Assembly: GCA_003569165.1 (NCBI GenBank)
Contig: BGOI01000004.1
Location: forward strand, 1 to 64,000
Length of the DNA stretch: 64,000 bases
Direction of reading: 5' to 3'
Origin: Opitutia bacterium
Lineage (GTDB): Bacteria; Verrucomicrobiota; Verrucomicrobiia; Opitutales; UBA953
Notes under the pieces: model-generated
The model's database searches: none
What the model saw: only the letters and a program-made list of their open reading frames with translations
Told to the model about the DNA's origin: nothing
Shown: positions 1 to 8,848 of the stretch, one piece after another
Numbering within the stretch: the stretch's first letter is position 1
Layout: every line of letters starts with the position of its first letter
Translations under genes and position numbers: made by a program

Positions 1-307
1 CGTCGAGCGCGAGGTGCGGACCGCGTTGCCTTGCTTGATGGCGACAGAGGGACGGACGTTCTCCGCGGAGTCGAGGGCTGGCGAGGGAGTAGTTCGAGGA
101 ACTGGCGAACGTAAGGGCTGAACGTCTCGACGTAGCGACGTTGGCCTTCGGCGTGCAACGTGTCGAAGACCAAGGACGACTTGCCGGCTCCGCTCAGACC
201 CGTGACCACGACCAGCTTGCCGACGGGGATGTCCACATCGAACCCCTTCAGGTTGTTCTATGGCGGACGCCACGGAGGCGGATGGCGTCTGGTCGGGGGG
301 CGGACAT
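1..307 (-). pseudogene. uvrA: UvrA excinuclease subunit A, N-terminal fragment, frameshifted and cut by the window edge
   Basis: UvrA is the ATP-binding damage-recognition subunit of nucleotide excision repair. Reading the minus strand from an ATG at 307, the fragments [62 protein letters not shown] and [20 protein letters not shown] follow the UvrA N terminus in order, including the first Walker A motif. They lie in different frames: one break is near 255-265 and a second near 95-105. An in-frame alternative ATG is at 319. The breaks may be sequencing errors or real decay; the cluster of breaks in neighbouring fau and cyoE favours error. Family identity is certain, integrity is not. Confidence 0.8.
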
Positions 308-350
308 CGGACCCTCCATCGGACACGATTCCACTCGCTTGGCAAACCTG

Positions 351-930
351 CTAACGTACTCGGCAGCGAATCACGCCCTGCGGGGTAGCGACCGCCTTAA
401 CTTTAATATCATGCGGCTCGTCCGGGAGGCGCGACACCAGTTGGAAGGCGTGGGCGTGGCCGAGCAGGAAGGTCTTGCGGGGCGGCTTGGCGAGGAGGCG
501 GTCGTAGAAGCCACCGCGAACCCGAGACGTCGGCCAGCGCCGTCGAAGCCCAGGCCGGGCACGAGGACCAGCTCGGCGTCGGCCAGCGTCGCGACGGGCG
601 CGGACGGCTTCGGTTCGCGGATTCAAGACGCGAGGGTTGGAGCGTGGTGAGGTCGGTGACCTCGTGGAGGACGAGCGTCGTTTTGTTCGTCACGCGAGGC
701 AGGAGCAGTCGTTTGCCTTCGAGCAGCGCGAGTAACATCAGGGCGTCCGTCGGCAGTTCGCCCCCAAAGGAGGCGTAGAGGCAGACCGTCTTCGCCTGCT
801 TCCATTCCGGGAGCTGCGTCACCAGACGGGCGGCCGCGTCGCCGGCGACCTGCAGTTCGCGGGGTGTGAGGGCCGTGCGGCGGGCCTTGAGTTCCGCGCG
901 CAGGCGGTCCTTGTCGGCGCGCGCATCCAT
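351..930 (-). pseudogene. fau: 5-formyltetrahydrofolate cyclo-ligase (5-FCL), two frameshifts
   Basis: 5-FCL converts 5-formyl-THF to 5,10-methenyl-THF with ATP. From the ATG at 930 the N-terminal part (residues about 1-95) is intact, with the basic K-x-x-L-R region and the SFGGELPT segment. The reading then moves to a second frame (LADAELVLVPGLGFDGAGRR, the substrate-loop region) near 620-632. It moves to a third (GGFYDRLLA to the stop) near 511-526. The reassembled protein is about 193 aa, the normal family length, so no domain is missing. It starts 5 bases after the restored cyoE stop. The ygfA/fau assignment rests on order and motifs. Confidence 0.75.
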
Positions 931-935
931 GGCCC

Positions 936-1821
936 TCAGAAAATCCGGTTCAGCGTCAGAGTCAACAGGCGACGGGCAGATAAAGGATCGAGGCGAGGAA
1001 AAGAGGCTTAGTCGACTTCCGCCCGGCGGCTCGGGACACCGAATCGAGGCAGAGCTTGAAGAACCAGGCGCCGGCAATGAAGGAAATCCAGACATAGGGA
1101 CTGCTCCATCCGGAAAGAAGATTGTGGCGATAGCACCGGCGACAAAAAGCATCGGGATGATGAAGAGCAGTGCCCAGATGGCGGCGGCGTGGCCGGAGGG
1201 GTCATTCACCGTGGCGACCTTGAAGCCGCCGCGGGCGTAGTCTTCCCGGCACATCACCGCGAGGGCCATGAAGTGGGGGACTTGCCAGAAGAACAAGAGA
1301 GCGAAGAGCAGCCAGCCCATCGTATCGATGTGGCCGAGTTTGGCGGCGGTGCCGATGATCGGAGGAATCGCCCCGGGCAGTGAGCCGACAAGCGTGCACC
1401 ATGACGTCATCGACTTCAGCGGGGTATAGAGTAAGAGATAGGAGATCGCGGTAGCGGCCGTCAGGGCGCCCGCGAGCGGCTGGTCGGTGCCGACCCAGAC
1501 GAGGATCACGCCGAGCGTCAGTAGCAGCAGGCCGAAGAGGAGCACCGCGCCGGGCTTCAGGATGCCGGCCGGAATGGGGCGATTGCGCGTCCGATCCATC
1601 TTCGCGTCAGCATCACTCTCCCACCACATGTTGATGGCGCCGCAGCCGCCGGCGGCGAGGGCGGTGCCGATCGCCAGCGAGACCAGCACCTTCGGATTGG
1701 TGGCCTGGCTCGGTTCGCTGCAGAAGTAACCGGCGAGAGCCGTGAGGACGGAAAGGAACGACAGCCGGGGCTTGGTCAGCTCCCAGTAGGCGGCAGGCAC
1801 GGATCCGGCGCGTTCGCTCAT
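936..1821 (-). CDS. cyoE: Protoheme IX farnesyltransferase (heme O synthase), C terminus frameshifted
   Basis: This UbiA-superfamily membrane prenyltransferase converts heme b to heme O for aa3/bo3-type oxidases. The N-terminal 230 residues are intact. They include the first Asp-rich motif (ESDADAKMDRTRNRP) after NMWW, the YTPLKS loop and the second motif MCREDYARGGFKV, separated by hydrophobic segments. Near 1097-1113 the frame shifts; the true tail (SPYVWISFIAGAWFFKLC, then LFLASILYLP) continues in another frame. A second shift near 961-976 is needed to reach the stop at 936-938. The restored length is about 295 aa. Read without correction, the gene appears to be fused to fau. It lies 56 bases downstream of ctaA, as expected for a heme O/A pathway pair. 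Confidence 0.85.
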
Positions 1822-1877
1822 CGGTCTTGTCGTGGCGGTTTTGCGCGACGGGTTAAAGGTAAATCAGTCGCCGCGGC

Positions 1878-2819
1878 TTAGGCGGTCGACTCCTTCGTCG
1901 AGCGTCTGGCCAGCATCACCGCTGCGCAGAGGGAGGAAAAGAGGGCGGCGCCGACGACGAGGTGGACGGTCCGGACGTTTGGGTTGAGTGGGAGCTGGAT
2001 GCTCAGGATGCCGAGGAGGACCTGCAGGAAGACGAGCACGACCAAGGTTGCCCAGCGGAGGAGCGGGAAGCCTTGGCGGGCCAGCTGGACGGCGAAGAAG
2101 AGCACCGCTGTCCCGGCGAGGAGGGCGCCCCCGCGATGGAGTAGGTTGACCCACCAGGCGACGCCCGTGCCGATGGAGGGGATGAATAGACCGTCGGAAG
2201 GGGAGGAGACCCAGAGCGTGAAGTGCCCTTGACGCATCACCGCACCGATCACGATGACCGAGAGCGTCAGCGCGGCGGCGGCGGCTCCGACCCGGAAAAG
2301 GGAGCGCGGTGCGGTGCGGCCAGCCTGATGCCAGGCAGGTGTATGGGCGAGGGCGATGATGGCGAGGAGCGCGAGCGTGAGCTGAGCGTTGACCGCGTGC
2401 CCGACCGCGAAGGCCACCGCCTTGAAGTTGCCATCGCCGCCAATGTTAAGCTGATCAAGGAGCACGCGGAGCCCGCCGAGTAAGCCTTGGAGGACCACCA
2501 AGCCGACGAGCGTGTAGGCCGCCAGGCGGATCGGCCGGCGATTTTCGCGAAAGCCATGGGCGACGGCGATCGCGATGCAGAGCAAGCCGAGGACCGTGGC
2601 CGCGAGGCGGTGGGAGTGCTCGGCGAATTTGTCGATCTCCGTGAGCCAGCCCGGAGGGTTAATTGAGCCGTTGGACAGAGGCCAGTCGAGGAAGGCCATG
2701 CCGGCGCGGATGCTCGTGGTGAAGCCGCCGGCCTGGAGTACCAGGACGGACCAGCCAAGCGTGAGCAGGCACAGCCAAAGAAGGCGGCGGTCGGGTGCGG
2801 AGGCTTCCGGCTGGCTCAT
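1878..2819 (-). CDS. ctaA: Heme A synthase, COX15/CtaA family
   Basis: Oxidises heme O to heme A in the membrane. The 313-aa protein has about eight hydrophobic helices. The histidines expected as heme ligands are in EHSHRLAATVLG (about residue 68), GHAVNAQLTLALLA (about 138), LLHRGGALLAG (about 228) and VHLVVGAAL (about 285). Length is normal for the bacterial single-chain family. The gene follows sufE by 82 bases and precedes cyoE, so the two-step heme B to O to A pathway is encoded together. This implies an A-type cytochrome c oxidase elsewhere in the genome. No Shine-Dalgarno sequence stands at the usual distance from the ATG. Confidence 0.93.
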   Translation of the reverse strand: MSQPEASAPDRRLLWLCLLTLGWSVLVLQAGGFTTSIRAGMAFLDWPLSNGSINPPGWLTEIDKFAEHSHRLAATVLGLLCIAIAVAHGFRENRRPIRLAAYTLVGLVVLQGLLGGLRVLLDQLNIGGDGNFKAVAFAVGHAVNAQLTLALLAIIALAHTPAWHQAGRTAPRSLFRVGAAAAALTLSVIVIGAVMRQGHFTLWVSSPSDGLFIPSIGTGVAWWVNLLHRGGALLAGTAVLFFAVQLARQGFPLLRWATLVVLVFLQVLLGILSIQLPLNPNVRTVHLVVGAALFSSLCAAVMLARRSTKESTA

Positions 2820-2901
2820 GCCGTCATCTCATCCGCCTTCTTTCCCGGCGCAAATCCCAACCAGCCATATCTCCAGTCTTTAGCCGCGCCAATGGGCCTT
2901 A

Positions 2902-3318
2902 TCAGGACGCGGAGGCGGCCCGGCCGAAGGCGCGGATTTTGCCGACGAGGTTCGTCAGGCCATTGCGTCGGTTGGGCGAAAGGTGCTGCGTGATGCCGAC
3001 CGCAGAAAGGAAGTCCGCGTCGGTGGCGGCGACTTCTTGGGGTGGGGCGGCGTCGTAGAATTCACAGACCAGGCTCGCGATACCCTTGGTGATAAGTGAA
3101 TCGGCGTCGCAACGGAAGCGACAGACGCCGGCTTCGAGAGATGGCACCAGCCAGAGATTGGAGGTGCAGCCTTCGATGAGGAACGCGTCGAGCTTCAGGT
3201 CGGACGGCAGGGCCGGGGCGGCCTTGGCGCGGTCGATCACGTATTGGAAGCGCTCGTGGTGGTCCGCGAAAGGTTCAAGCTCCGCGATGAGCTCGTCGCG
3301 TCGGCGTAGCAGCGTCAT
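2902..3318 (-). CDS. sufE: SufE-like cysteine desulfurase sulfur acceptor
   Basis: SufE accepts persulfide sulfur from the SufS cysteine desulfurase during iron-sulfur cluster assembly. The 138-aa protein matches the family length and keeps the active Cys in the EGCTSNLWLVP segment (about residue 51). The conserved DADSLITKGIASLVCEFYDA helix region follows, then a C-terminal LSPNRRNGLTNLVGKIRAF motif. It starts 7 bases after the stop of the upstream TPR-like gene, so the two are probably co-transcribed. No sufS, sufB, sufC or sufD is in the window. The name sufE is preferred over csdE by length only. Confidence 0.9.
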   Translation of the reverse strand: MTLLRRRDELIAELEPFADHHERFQYVIDRAKAAPALPSDLKLDAFLIEGCTSNLWLVPSLEAGVCRFRCDADSLITKGIASLVCEFYDAAPPQEVAATDADFLSAVGITQHLSPNRRNGLTNLVGKIRAFGRAASAS

Positions 3319-3325
3319 CGGACGA

Positions 3326-5107
3326 TCAGCGGCCGGCGAGCGCCTCGGGGTCGAGGTTGCTGCGGATCAGCGGGGCCATCGCCGCCTCGAGCTTGCGCTG
3401 GCGATCGGCGGGCAACTTGGACTCCGAGCGTAGCCAGGCGACGGCCTCCTGCCAGATGGCGGGCGACGGACGGCGCAGGGTCAGCAGCAGCTCGAGTTCA
3501 TCGGCGACGGACTTACGCGTGCCGTAGGTTTCCGTCTGGCCGGCAAGGATGCGGGCGGAGATATAATCGGCGCGCAGCTGCGAGTAGCGGGGAAAGAGCG
3601 TGATGCCGGCTTCGAGTACGCGCACGGCGGCGTCGCCCGCACGAATCGAGCGCAGGTGGCGGCCGACGGAGCGGTAGGCTTCGGGGCCGAGGTCCTTGGA
3701 CTTGAGGAATTCCGTGAGGTAGCGGTCGCCGATATCGCGGTCGCGTTTGGCGATCACCGCGTCGGGTTTCTGGCGGGCGTGGTAGGCGATCGCGATGAGC
3801 GCTTGCACGATGGCTTCGTTGGATTTGAAGAAAGCTTTATCGGCGGCGACGATCTGCTGATACTGCACGATGAGTTGGCCCGGCTCGGGGCCATTGAGAA
3901 TCGCCTCGAGGTGGAGTGCGGCGAAGGTTGCGCGTTCGAGGCCGTGCTGGGCGGCGGAGTTGGCGAGCGCCCCCGTGAGTTCGGCGTAGCCCTTCTCGGC
4001 GGCGAAGTTGGCGAGCGCGATCATCGGCGCCGAGTTGCCGGCGTAGTTCGCGAAGATCAGGCGGAGCTCTTTGTCGAACTCGTCCTTGAGGCTGAGACGG
4101 TCGAGCAGCTGGAGTTTCTGGATGTGAGGGAAGGGGGCCTTCTCGTCGGCCGAGATGCGTTCCTGCGTCACCTCTAGGGCCATCTTATGCTGGCCGAGAA
4201 GGATGTGAAAGCGGGCGAGCTGCGAAAGGACCGCATCGCGACCGGCCCCTTTGAACGCCGACGTCTTCGCCTCGAGCAGGTTGAGGGATTCCTGGGTCTT
4301 GCCGCCTTCGAAGAGCGCGCGGGCCTTGAGGAGGAGGCCGCTCGGCTGGGTATCTAGGCTGCTGGCGTTGATGATATTGACTGCGTCGGGGTATTTACCC
4401 GTCCAGTAGAGCGAGGTGGCGGCCGACATCGAGAGCGAGTCCCGCATGTAGGTGGGCATGTTTTTCGTGACCTGAATCAACTTCAGGCTCCCGTCGATGA
4501 CTTCTTGGTCCCGTTCCCGGGCTTGGAGTAGCTGGAAGTAGCGCTCCAAGTAGTCCTTGGTAAGGGGGTCGTCCACCGGGAGGAATTCTAGGCCATGCTT
4601 AAGGGTCTGAATCCCGTCATCAGTTCGGCCAGCGATATTATGTAAAAAGTTGGCGTAGAACAACTTAGACTTTGCATTACCCGGATTACAACGGATGGCT
4701 ACCTGGGCGAGGCGCTGGGCGTCAGCCATCTGACCAGCGTCCTGGGCGGCCATCGCCTGCTTGGTGAAGTATTCCGCGAGTTGGATGAGGTGCTCTTGGC
4801 GAATTTTGGCCGCATTTTCGGGCTGATCTTCGAGTTTAGCCAGGGATAGGCGGATAATTTGCAGCAGGGGCTTATCCTTAATCAAATCCGCTTTAATGTA
4901 GGTTTGGCGGGCATAACTCAGAATGGCTTCCTTTTCCTTGAGGTGGGGGAGACCGGCCAAAACGATAATTTCAGCATCTTCTTCGGCCTCTTTGCTGACG
5001 GGGGCTGGGCTCTTCTGGGCGGCTGGGGGTGGCGGCGGGCTCTGAGCCAGACCCGAAAGGGTAGACATCCCGAGAAGGAGGGCGAAGGTCAGGCGGGGGG
5101 ACGGCAT
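3326..5107 (-). CDS. Exported TPR-like repeat protein of unknown function
   Basis: 593 aa from the ATG at 5107, chosen because it opens a clear signal peptide (MPSPRLTFALLLGMSTLSG, cleaved near AQS). A longer reading from 5407 would run across the rpsL promoter. A Pro/Ala/Ser linker (about residues 22-40) follows. The rest is helical and rich in Ala, Leu and Glu, with loosely repeated 34-residue blocks resembling tetratricopeptide repeats (for example around DAQRLAQVAIRCNPGNAKS). No catalytic motif is visible. It is transcribed divergently from rpsL and leads the sufE-ctaA-cyoE group. A periplasmic scaffold is the likely form; its partner is unknown. Confidence 0.75.
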   Translation of the reverse strand: MPSPRLTFALLLGMSTLSGLAQSPPPPPAAQKSPAPVSKEAEEDAEIIVLAGLPHLKEKEAILSYARQTYIKADLIKDKPLLQIIRLSLAKLEDQPENAAKIRQEHLIQLAEYFTKQAMAAQDAGQMADAQRLAQVAIRCNPGNAKSKLFYANFLHNIAGRTDDGIQTLKHGLEFLPVDDPLTKDYLERYFQLLQARERDQEVIDGSLKLIQVTKNMPTYMRDSLSMSAATSLYWTGKYPDAVNIINASSLDTQPSGLLLKARALFEGGKTQESLNLLEAKTSAFKGAGRDAVLSQLARFHILLGQHKMALEVTQERISADEKAPFPHIQKLQLLDRLSLKDEFDKELRLIFANYAGNSAPMIALANFAAEKGYAELTGALANSAAQHGLERATFAALHLEAILNGPEPGQLIVQYQQIVAADKAFFKSNEAIVQALIAIAYHARQKPDAVIAKRDRDIGDRYLTEFLKSKDLGPEAYRSVGRHLRSIRAGDAAVRVLEAGITLFPRYSQLRADYISARILAGQTETYGTRKSVADELELLLTLRRPSPAIWQEAVAWLRSESKLPADRQRKLEAAMAPLIRSNLDPEALAGR

Positions 5108-5199
5108 GGGAGGGGTTTCTAGTAATGGCGTGGGCGTCGGAATTGTCCCGCCAAAAAAGACGAAAGGGGGGCGGGGTAGGGAGAGGAGTAAAGAAACCT

Positions 5200-5205
5200 T
5201 AAAAT
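5200..5205 (+). promoter_or_regulatory. Candidate -10 element of the rpsL (str) promoter
   Basis: TAAAAT matches the sigma-70 -10 consensus at five of six positions. It lies in the divergent region between the TPR-like gene and rpsL, 75 bases before the rpsL ATG. No convincing -35 hexamer is seen 16-18 bases upstream. A start near 5212 would give a leader of about 68 bases containing the hairpin at 5228-5243. Confidence 0.3.
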
Positions 5206-5227
5206 CCCCGCACTTTCCTCTTGCATG

Positions 5228-5243
5228 AGGGGCCTCGACCCCT
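5228..5243 (+). promoter_or_regulatory. Hairpin in the rpsL leader
   Basis: AGGGG, a six-base loop CCTCGA, then CCCCT form a perfect five-pair stem, ending 36 bases before the rpsL start. No T-tract follows, so it is not a terminator. It could be a regulatory leader element for the str cluster or incidental. Confidence 0.3.
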
Positions 5244-5279
5244 ATGCCCAAACACTCTTTTCCCAATTTACCGAGGTCC

Positions 5280-5663
5280 ATGCCTACCATCAACCAACTC
5301 GTCCGTAAACCGCGTGTCCAACCCAAGGCCAAGTCGAAGTCGCCTGCCTTGAATAACTCGCCCTTCCGCCGCGGCGTCTGCGTGCAGGTCATGATCCGTA
5401 CGCCCAAGAAGCCGAACTCGGCTCAGCGTAAGGTCGCCAAGGTGCGCCTGACCAATGGCCAGGAAGTCATCTCCTACATTCCCGACGAAGGCCATAAGCT
5501 CCAGGAGCACTCCGTGGTCCTCGTTCGTGGCGGCCGCGTGAAGGATCTCCCGGGCGTGCGCTACCACATCGTCCGCGGCCCCCTCGACTGCTCCGGCGTC
5601 GAGAAGCGTCGTCGCTCTCGTTCCAAGTACGGCGTCAAGCGTCCGAAGGAAAAGAAGGCCTAA
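5280..5663 (+). CDS. rpsL: 30S ribosomal protein S12
   Basis: S12 lines the decoding centre of the small subunit. 127 aa from the ATG at 5280 ([12 protein letters not shown]), the canonical family start. An upstream in-frame ATG at 5244 would add 12 unrelated residues. The [11 protein letters not shown] loop and [11 protein letters not shown] loop have the ordinary lysines associated with streptomycin sensitivity. GAGGT lies only two bases before the ATG, too close for a normal Shine-Dalgarno. First gene of the 18-kb ribosomal block; rpsG follows after 29 bases. Confidence 0.97.
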   Translation: MPTINQLVRKPRVQPKAKSKSPALNNSPFRRGVCVQVMIRTPKKPNSAQRKVAKVRLTNGQEVISYIPDEGHKLQEHSVVLVRGGRVKDLPGVRYHIVRGPLDCSGVEKRRRSRSKYGVKRPKEKKA

Positions 5664-5692
5664 TCCGTTTCCGAACCCAACTCCCTTAGAAT

Positions 5693-6166
5693 ATGTCTCG
5701 TCGTCGCAAAGCAGCCAAGCGCGCCCATCTCCCGGACGCCCGTTACGGCTCCCCCCTCATTAGCCAGCTCATCAACGTCGTGATGAAGTCCGGCAAGAAG
5801 TCTATCGCCCAGGGTATCGTCTACGGTGCGATCGAGAAGGTCAGCGAAAAGCTGATGAAGGGTAATCCCGTCGAGCTGCTGCTCGGTGGCCTCGAGAACT
5901 GCCGTCCGAAGCTCGAAGTGAAGAGCCGTCGCGTCGGTGGTGCTACCTACCAGGTGCCGGTCGAAGTCTCTCCTGAGCGCCAGAACAGCATCGCGCTGCG
6001 CTGGGTCGCCGCTGCTGCCGCCGGCCGCAAGGGAACCACGATGTCCGAAGCCCTCGCGGCTGAGCTCGTCGACGCTTACAACAACACCGGCAACGTGGTG
6101 AAGAAGCGCGAAGAGACCCACAAGATGGCCCAGGCCAATCGTGCCTTCGCCCACCTTAAGTGGTAA
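5693..6166 (+). CDS. rpsG: 30S ribosomal protein S7
   Basis: S7 nucleates assembly of the 30S head and contacts E-site tRNA. The 157-aa protein has the family core (LINVVMKSGKKSIAQ, ENCRPKLEVKSRRVGGATYQ, RWVAAAAAGRK) and normal length. It lies in the conserved rpsL-rpsG-fusA order. The spacer before its ATG is pyrimidine/A-rich with no Shine-Dalgarno. Stop TAA followed by TCC, a context shared by several genes of this block. Confidence 0.97.
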   Translation: MSRRRKAAKRAHLPDARYGSPLISQLINVVMKSGKKSIAQGIVYGAIEKVSEKLMKGNPVELLLGGLENCRPKLEVKSRRVGGATYQVPVEVSPERQNSIALRWVAAAAAGRKGTTMSEALAAELVDAYNNTGNVVKKREETHKMAQANRAFAHLKW

Positions 6167-6205
6167 TCCGCAGGTAACTTCAGCAGCCCTTCAACGGTTC
6201 CGATC

Positions 6206-8371
6206 ATGGCCAAACTTTCTGAATTAAATTCTCCGTCCCGCGCGTTCCCTCTCGAGCACACGCGCAACATCGGTATCGCCGCGCACATTGACGCCGGCAA
6301 GACGACCACGACGGAGCGTATTCTCTTTTACACCGGAGTGGTGCACAAGATGGGCGAAGTGCACGACGGTACCGCTACCACCGACTGGATGGAGCAGGAG
6401 CGCGAGCGTGGCATCACGATCACCGCGGCCGCCATCTCCGCTGGCTGGAAGACCAAAGAAGGCCATTTCGCGAACATCGACCATCGCATCAACATCATCG
6501 ACACCCCCGGACACGTGGACTTCACGGCCGAGGTGGAACGCTCGCTCCGCGTGCTCGATGGCGCTGTCGCCGTTTTCTGCGCCGTTGCCGGCGTGCAGCC
6601 CCAGTCTGAGACCGTCTGGCGCCAGATGAATAAGTACGGCGTCCCGCGCGTCGCCTTCGTGAACAAGATGGACCGTACCGGTGCTGATTACTTCGGCGCC
6701 GTCGACGACATCCGCGAAAAGCTCAAGGGCAACGCCCACCCGCTCTTCATTCCGATCGGCCAAGGTGAAGAATTCAAGGGCATGATCGACCTGATCAAGA
6801 ACGTCGCCTACCTTTACGACGAAACCGACCCGAAGGGAATGAAGTTCGACGTGATCGAAATTCCCGAGAAGCAGAAGGAAGAAGCCAAACAGTGGCGCAC
6901 CAAGCTCATCGAAGGTCTCGCTGACTTTGACGACGTCCTCGCTGCCAAGTATCTCGACGGTCACGAAGTGACGATCGAAGAAATGCGCACGGGTATCCGT
7001 AAGGCCACCCTGTCCCTTAACTTCATCGGCGTCATCCCTGGCTCTGCCTTCAAAAATAAGGGCGTCCAGATGCTCCTCGACTGCGTTGTCGACTTCCTCC
7101 CTTCCCCGATCGACATGCGTCCCCAGAAGGCGTTCATCGACGACGGCGACACGGAGATCACCATTGGTCCGGACGACAAGGCCAAGGTCACCGGCCTCTG
7201 CTTCAAGCTCTGGTCTGACCCGCACGTCGGTCAGCTCGTCTTCTACCGCGTGTACCGCGGACAGCTCAAGAAGGGCGAAGCCCTCTACAATCCTCGCACC
7301 CGTAAGAACGAGCGCATTTCGCGTATCGTGCTCCTGCGTGCGATGGACCGTGAAGAAATCGACGTCGCCTACTCTGGTGACATCTGCGCGATCATCGGAC
7401 CTAAGGAAATCATCACGGGCGATACCCTGACTGCCGAGGACGACCTGATCCTCGAGAAGACCACCTTCGCTGAGCCCGTTATCTCGATGTCCATCGAGCC
7501 TAATTCCAAGGGTGACCAAGAGCGTCTTTCCATCGGCCTGCAGCGTCTCGCCCAAGAAGATCCTACCTTCCGCGTCACTTCGAATCCTGAGACGGGCCAG
7601 ACCCTCATCTCCGGCATGGGCGAGCTCCACCTCGAAATCATCGTCGACCGCCTCAAGCGCGAATTCCGCGTCGAAGCCAAGTCCGGCAAGCCCCAGATTT
7701 CCTACCGCGAAACCATCAACCTGGCTTCCGAAGGCGTGGGTAAGTTCATCCGCCAGTCGGGTGGCCGCGGCCAGTACGGTCACGTTGAAATCAAACTCGA
7801 ACCCAACCCAGTCGCCACGCGCGTTGCTGGCGAAAAGCCCGAGGAAGTCATCAGCGAGATCGTCGGTGGCGTCATCCCTAAGGAATTCATCAAGCCCGCG
7901 ATCGAAGGTATCCGCGAAGCCGCCAATAACGGCACGGTCGCTGGTTACCCCGTCATCAATTTCAAGGCCCGCATCGTCTTTGGTTCCTTCCACGAAGTGG
8001 ACTCGAACGAAATGGCGTTCAAGATGGCCGGCATCTTCGCTTTCAAGGAAGCCATGAAGGAAGCCAAGCCGATCCTCCTCGAGCCCATCATGAAGGTCGA
8101 AGTCGTCACCCCGGAAGAATACCAGGGAGACATCATGGGCGACCTTAACCGCCGCCGTGGTCAAATCCAGGGCATGGAAACCAAGATGGGCCTTTGCAAC
8201 ATCGATGCCCGCGTCCCGCTGGCGGAGATGTTCGGATACGCTACGGATGTCCGTTCCCTCTCCAAGGGTCGTGCTTCGTTCTCCATGGAGCCCGCTAACT
8301 ACGAGCAGGTTCCTGCGCAGATCCTCAAGCAGGTCGTCGAGACCTCCTCCCGCGCCCCGGCCCGCACCTAA
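6206..8371 (+). CDS. fusA: Elongation factor G
   Basis: EF-G is the translocation and ribosome-recycling GTPase. 721 aa. G1 [10 protein letters not shown]2 RGITI, G3 DTPGH and G4 NKMD are all present in the first 150 residues. They are followed by domains II-V, with the domain-III [17 protein letters not shown] segment, [11 protein letters not shown] in domain IV and [17 protein letters not shown] in domain V. Slightly longer than the E. coli protein because of small insertions in the G-prime region. tuf does not follow as in enterobacteria; rpsJ does, 25 bases later. Confidence 0.97.
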   Translation: MAKLSELNSPSRAFPLEHTRNIGIAAHIDAGKTTTTERILFYTGVVHKMGEVHDGTATTDWMEQERERGITITAAAISAGWKTKEGHFANIDHRINIIDTPGHVDFTAEVERSLRVLDGAVAVFCAVAGVQPQSETVWRQMNKYGVPRVAFVNKMDRTGADYFGAVDDIREKLKGNAHPLFIPIGQGEEFKGMIDLIKNVAYLYDETDPKGMKFDVIEIPEKQKEEAKQWRTKLIEGLADFDDVLAAKYLDGHEVTIEEMRTGIRKATLSLNFIGVIPGSAFKNKGVQMLLDCVVDFLPSPIDMRPQKAFIDDGDTEITIGPDDKAKVTGLCFKLWSDPHVGQLVFYRVYRGQLKKGEALYNPRTRKNERISRIVLLRAMDREEIDVAYSGDICAIIGPKEIITGDTLTAEDDLILEKTTFAEPVISMSIEPNSKGDQERLSIGLQRLAQEDPTFRVTSNPETGQTLISGMGELHLEIIVDRLKREFRVEAKSGKPQISYRETINLASEGVGKFIRQSGGRGQYGHVEIKLEPNPVATRVAGEKPEEVISEIVGGVIPKEFIKPAIEGIREAANNGTVAGYPVINFKARIVFGSFHEVDSNEMAFKMAGIFAFKEAMKEAKPILLEPIMKVEVVTPEEYQGDIMGDLNRRRGQIQGMETKMGLCNIDARVPLAEMFGYATDVRSLSKGRASFSMEPANYEQVPAQILKQVVETSSRAPART

Positions 8372-8396
8372 TCTCACCCCCAACACTCCCTTCCCG

Positions 8397-8705
8397 ATGG
8401 CCCGCACCAAAATCCGCATCAAGCTCAAGGGCTTCGACTACCGCATGGTCGACCAGTCCGCCAATGAGATCGTCGACACCGCCAAGCGCACCGGCGCCCG
8501 CGTCACTGGCCCTGTGCCGCTGCCGACCGACATCTCTCGCCTTACCGTCAACCGTTCCCCCCACGTGGACAAGAAGTCCATGGACCAGTTCGAGATCCGC
8601 ACGCACAAGCGCCTGATCGAGATCATGGAGCCCAACGCCCAGACCGTGGACGAACTGAAGAAGCTCAACCTGCCTTCTGGGGTTGACATCAACATCGTAG
8701 TCTAA
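8397..8705 (+). CDS. rpsJ: 30S ribosomal protein S10
   Basis: S10 of the 30S head, also the NusE partner of NusG/NusB in transcription-translation coupling. 102 aa from the ATG at 8397 ([19 protein letters not shown]). The conserved [37 protein letters not shown] and a C terminus ending SGVDINIVV are present. A longer frame running back into fusA is a chance extension. Here S10 is attached to the end of the str genes and separated from rplC by a 143-base spacer with a hairpin. Confidence 0.97.
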   Translation: MARTKIRIKLKGFDYRMVDQSANEIVDTAKRTGARVTGPVPLPTDISRLTVNRSPHVDKKSMDQFEIRTHKRLIEIMEPNAQTVDELKKLNLPSGVDINIVV

Positions 8706-8771
8706 CTCTTCAACCCTCCACCTTAACCTCCAACCCAACGCAGGACGTCCAAGCCCCTCTATCAGGACCAA

Positions 8772-8787
8772 GATTCCGCAAGGAATC
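8772..8787 (+). promoter_or_regulatory. GNRA-capped hairpin in the rpsJ-rplC spacer
   Basis: GATTCC, tetraloop GCAA, GGAATC: a perfect six-pair stem with a GNRA loop, in the longest spacer of the S10 part of the block (8706-8848). It could be part of a ribosomal-protein leader or an RNA processing site. No T-tract follows it. Confidence 0.35.
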
Positions 8788-8848
8788 CTAAGCCTAATGC
8801 AGGTCAGCAATGACCAAACGGCGGAAACGCCACCTGCCTCTTAGAAAA

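Noticed and set aside
409-1821. A single 470-aa CyoE-5-FCL fusion protein
   Set aside because: The normal CyoE tail and the rest of 5-FCL are both recovered in other frames of the same DNA, so the fusion is a frameshift product.
3326-5407. Longer start (5407) for the TPR-like protein
   Set aside because: It would overlap rpsL on the other strand and hide the signal peptide that begins at 5107.
6224-8428. Long minus-strand open frame of 734 aa opposite fusA
   Set aside because: It mirrors the codon bias of fusA, has no recognisable domain, and fusA is certain. The same holds for minus-strand frames opposite rpoB (52631-55048), rpoC (55396-58464), secY (17903-19363) and rplC-rplB (8861-11275).
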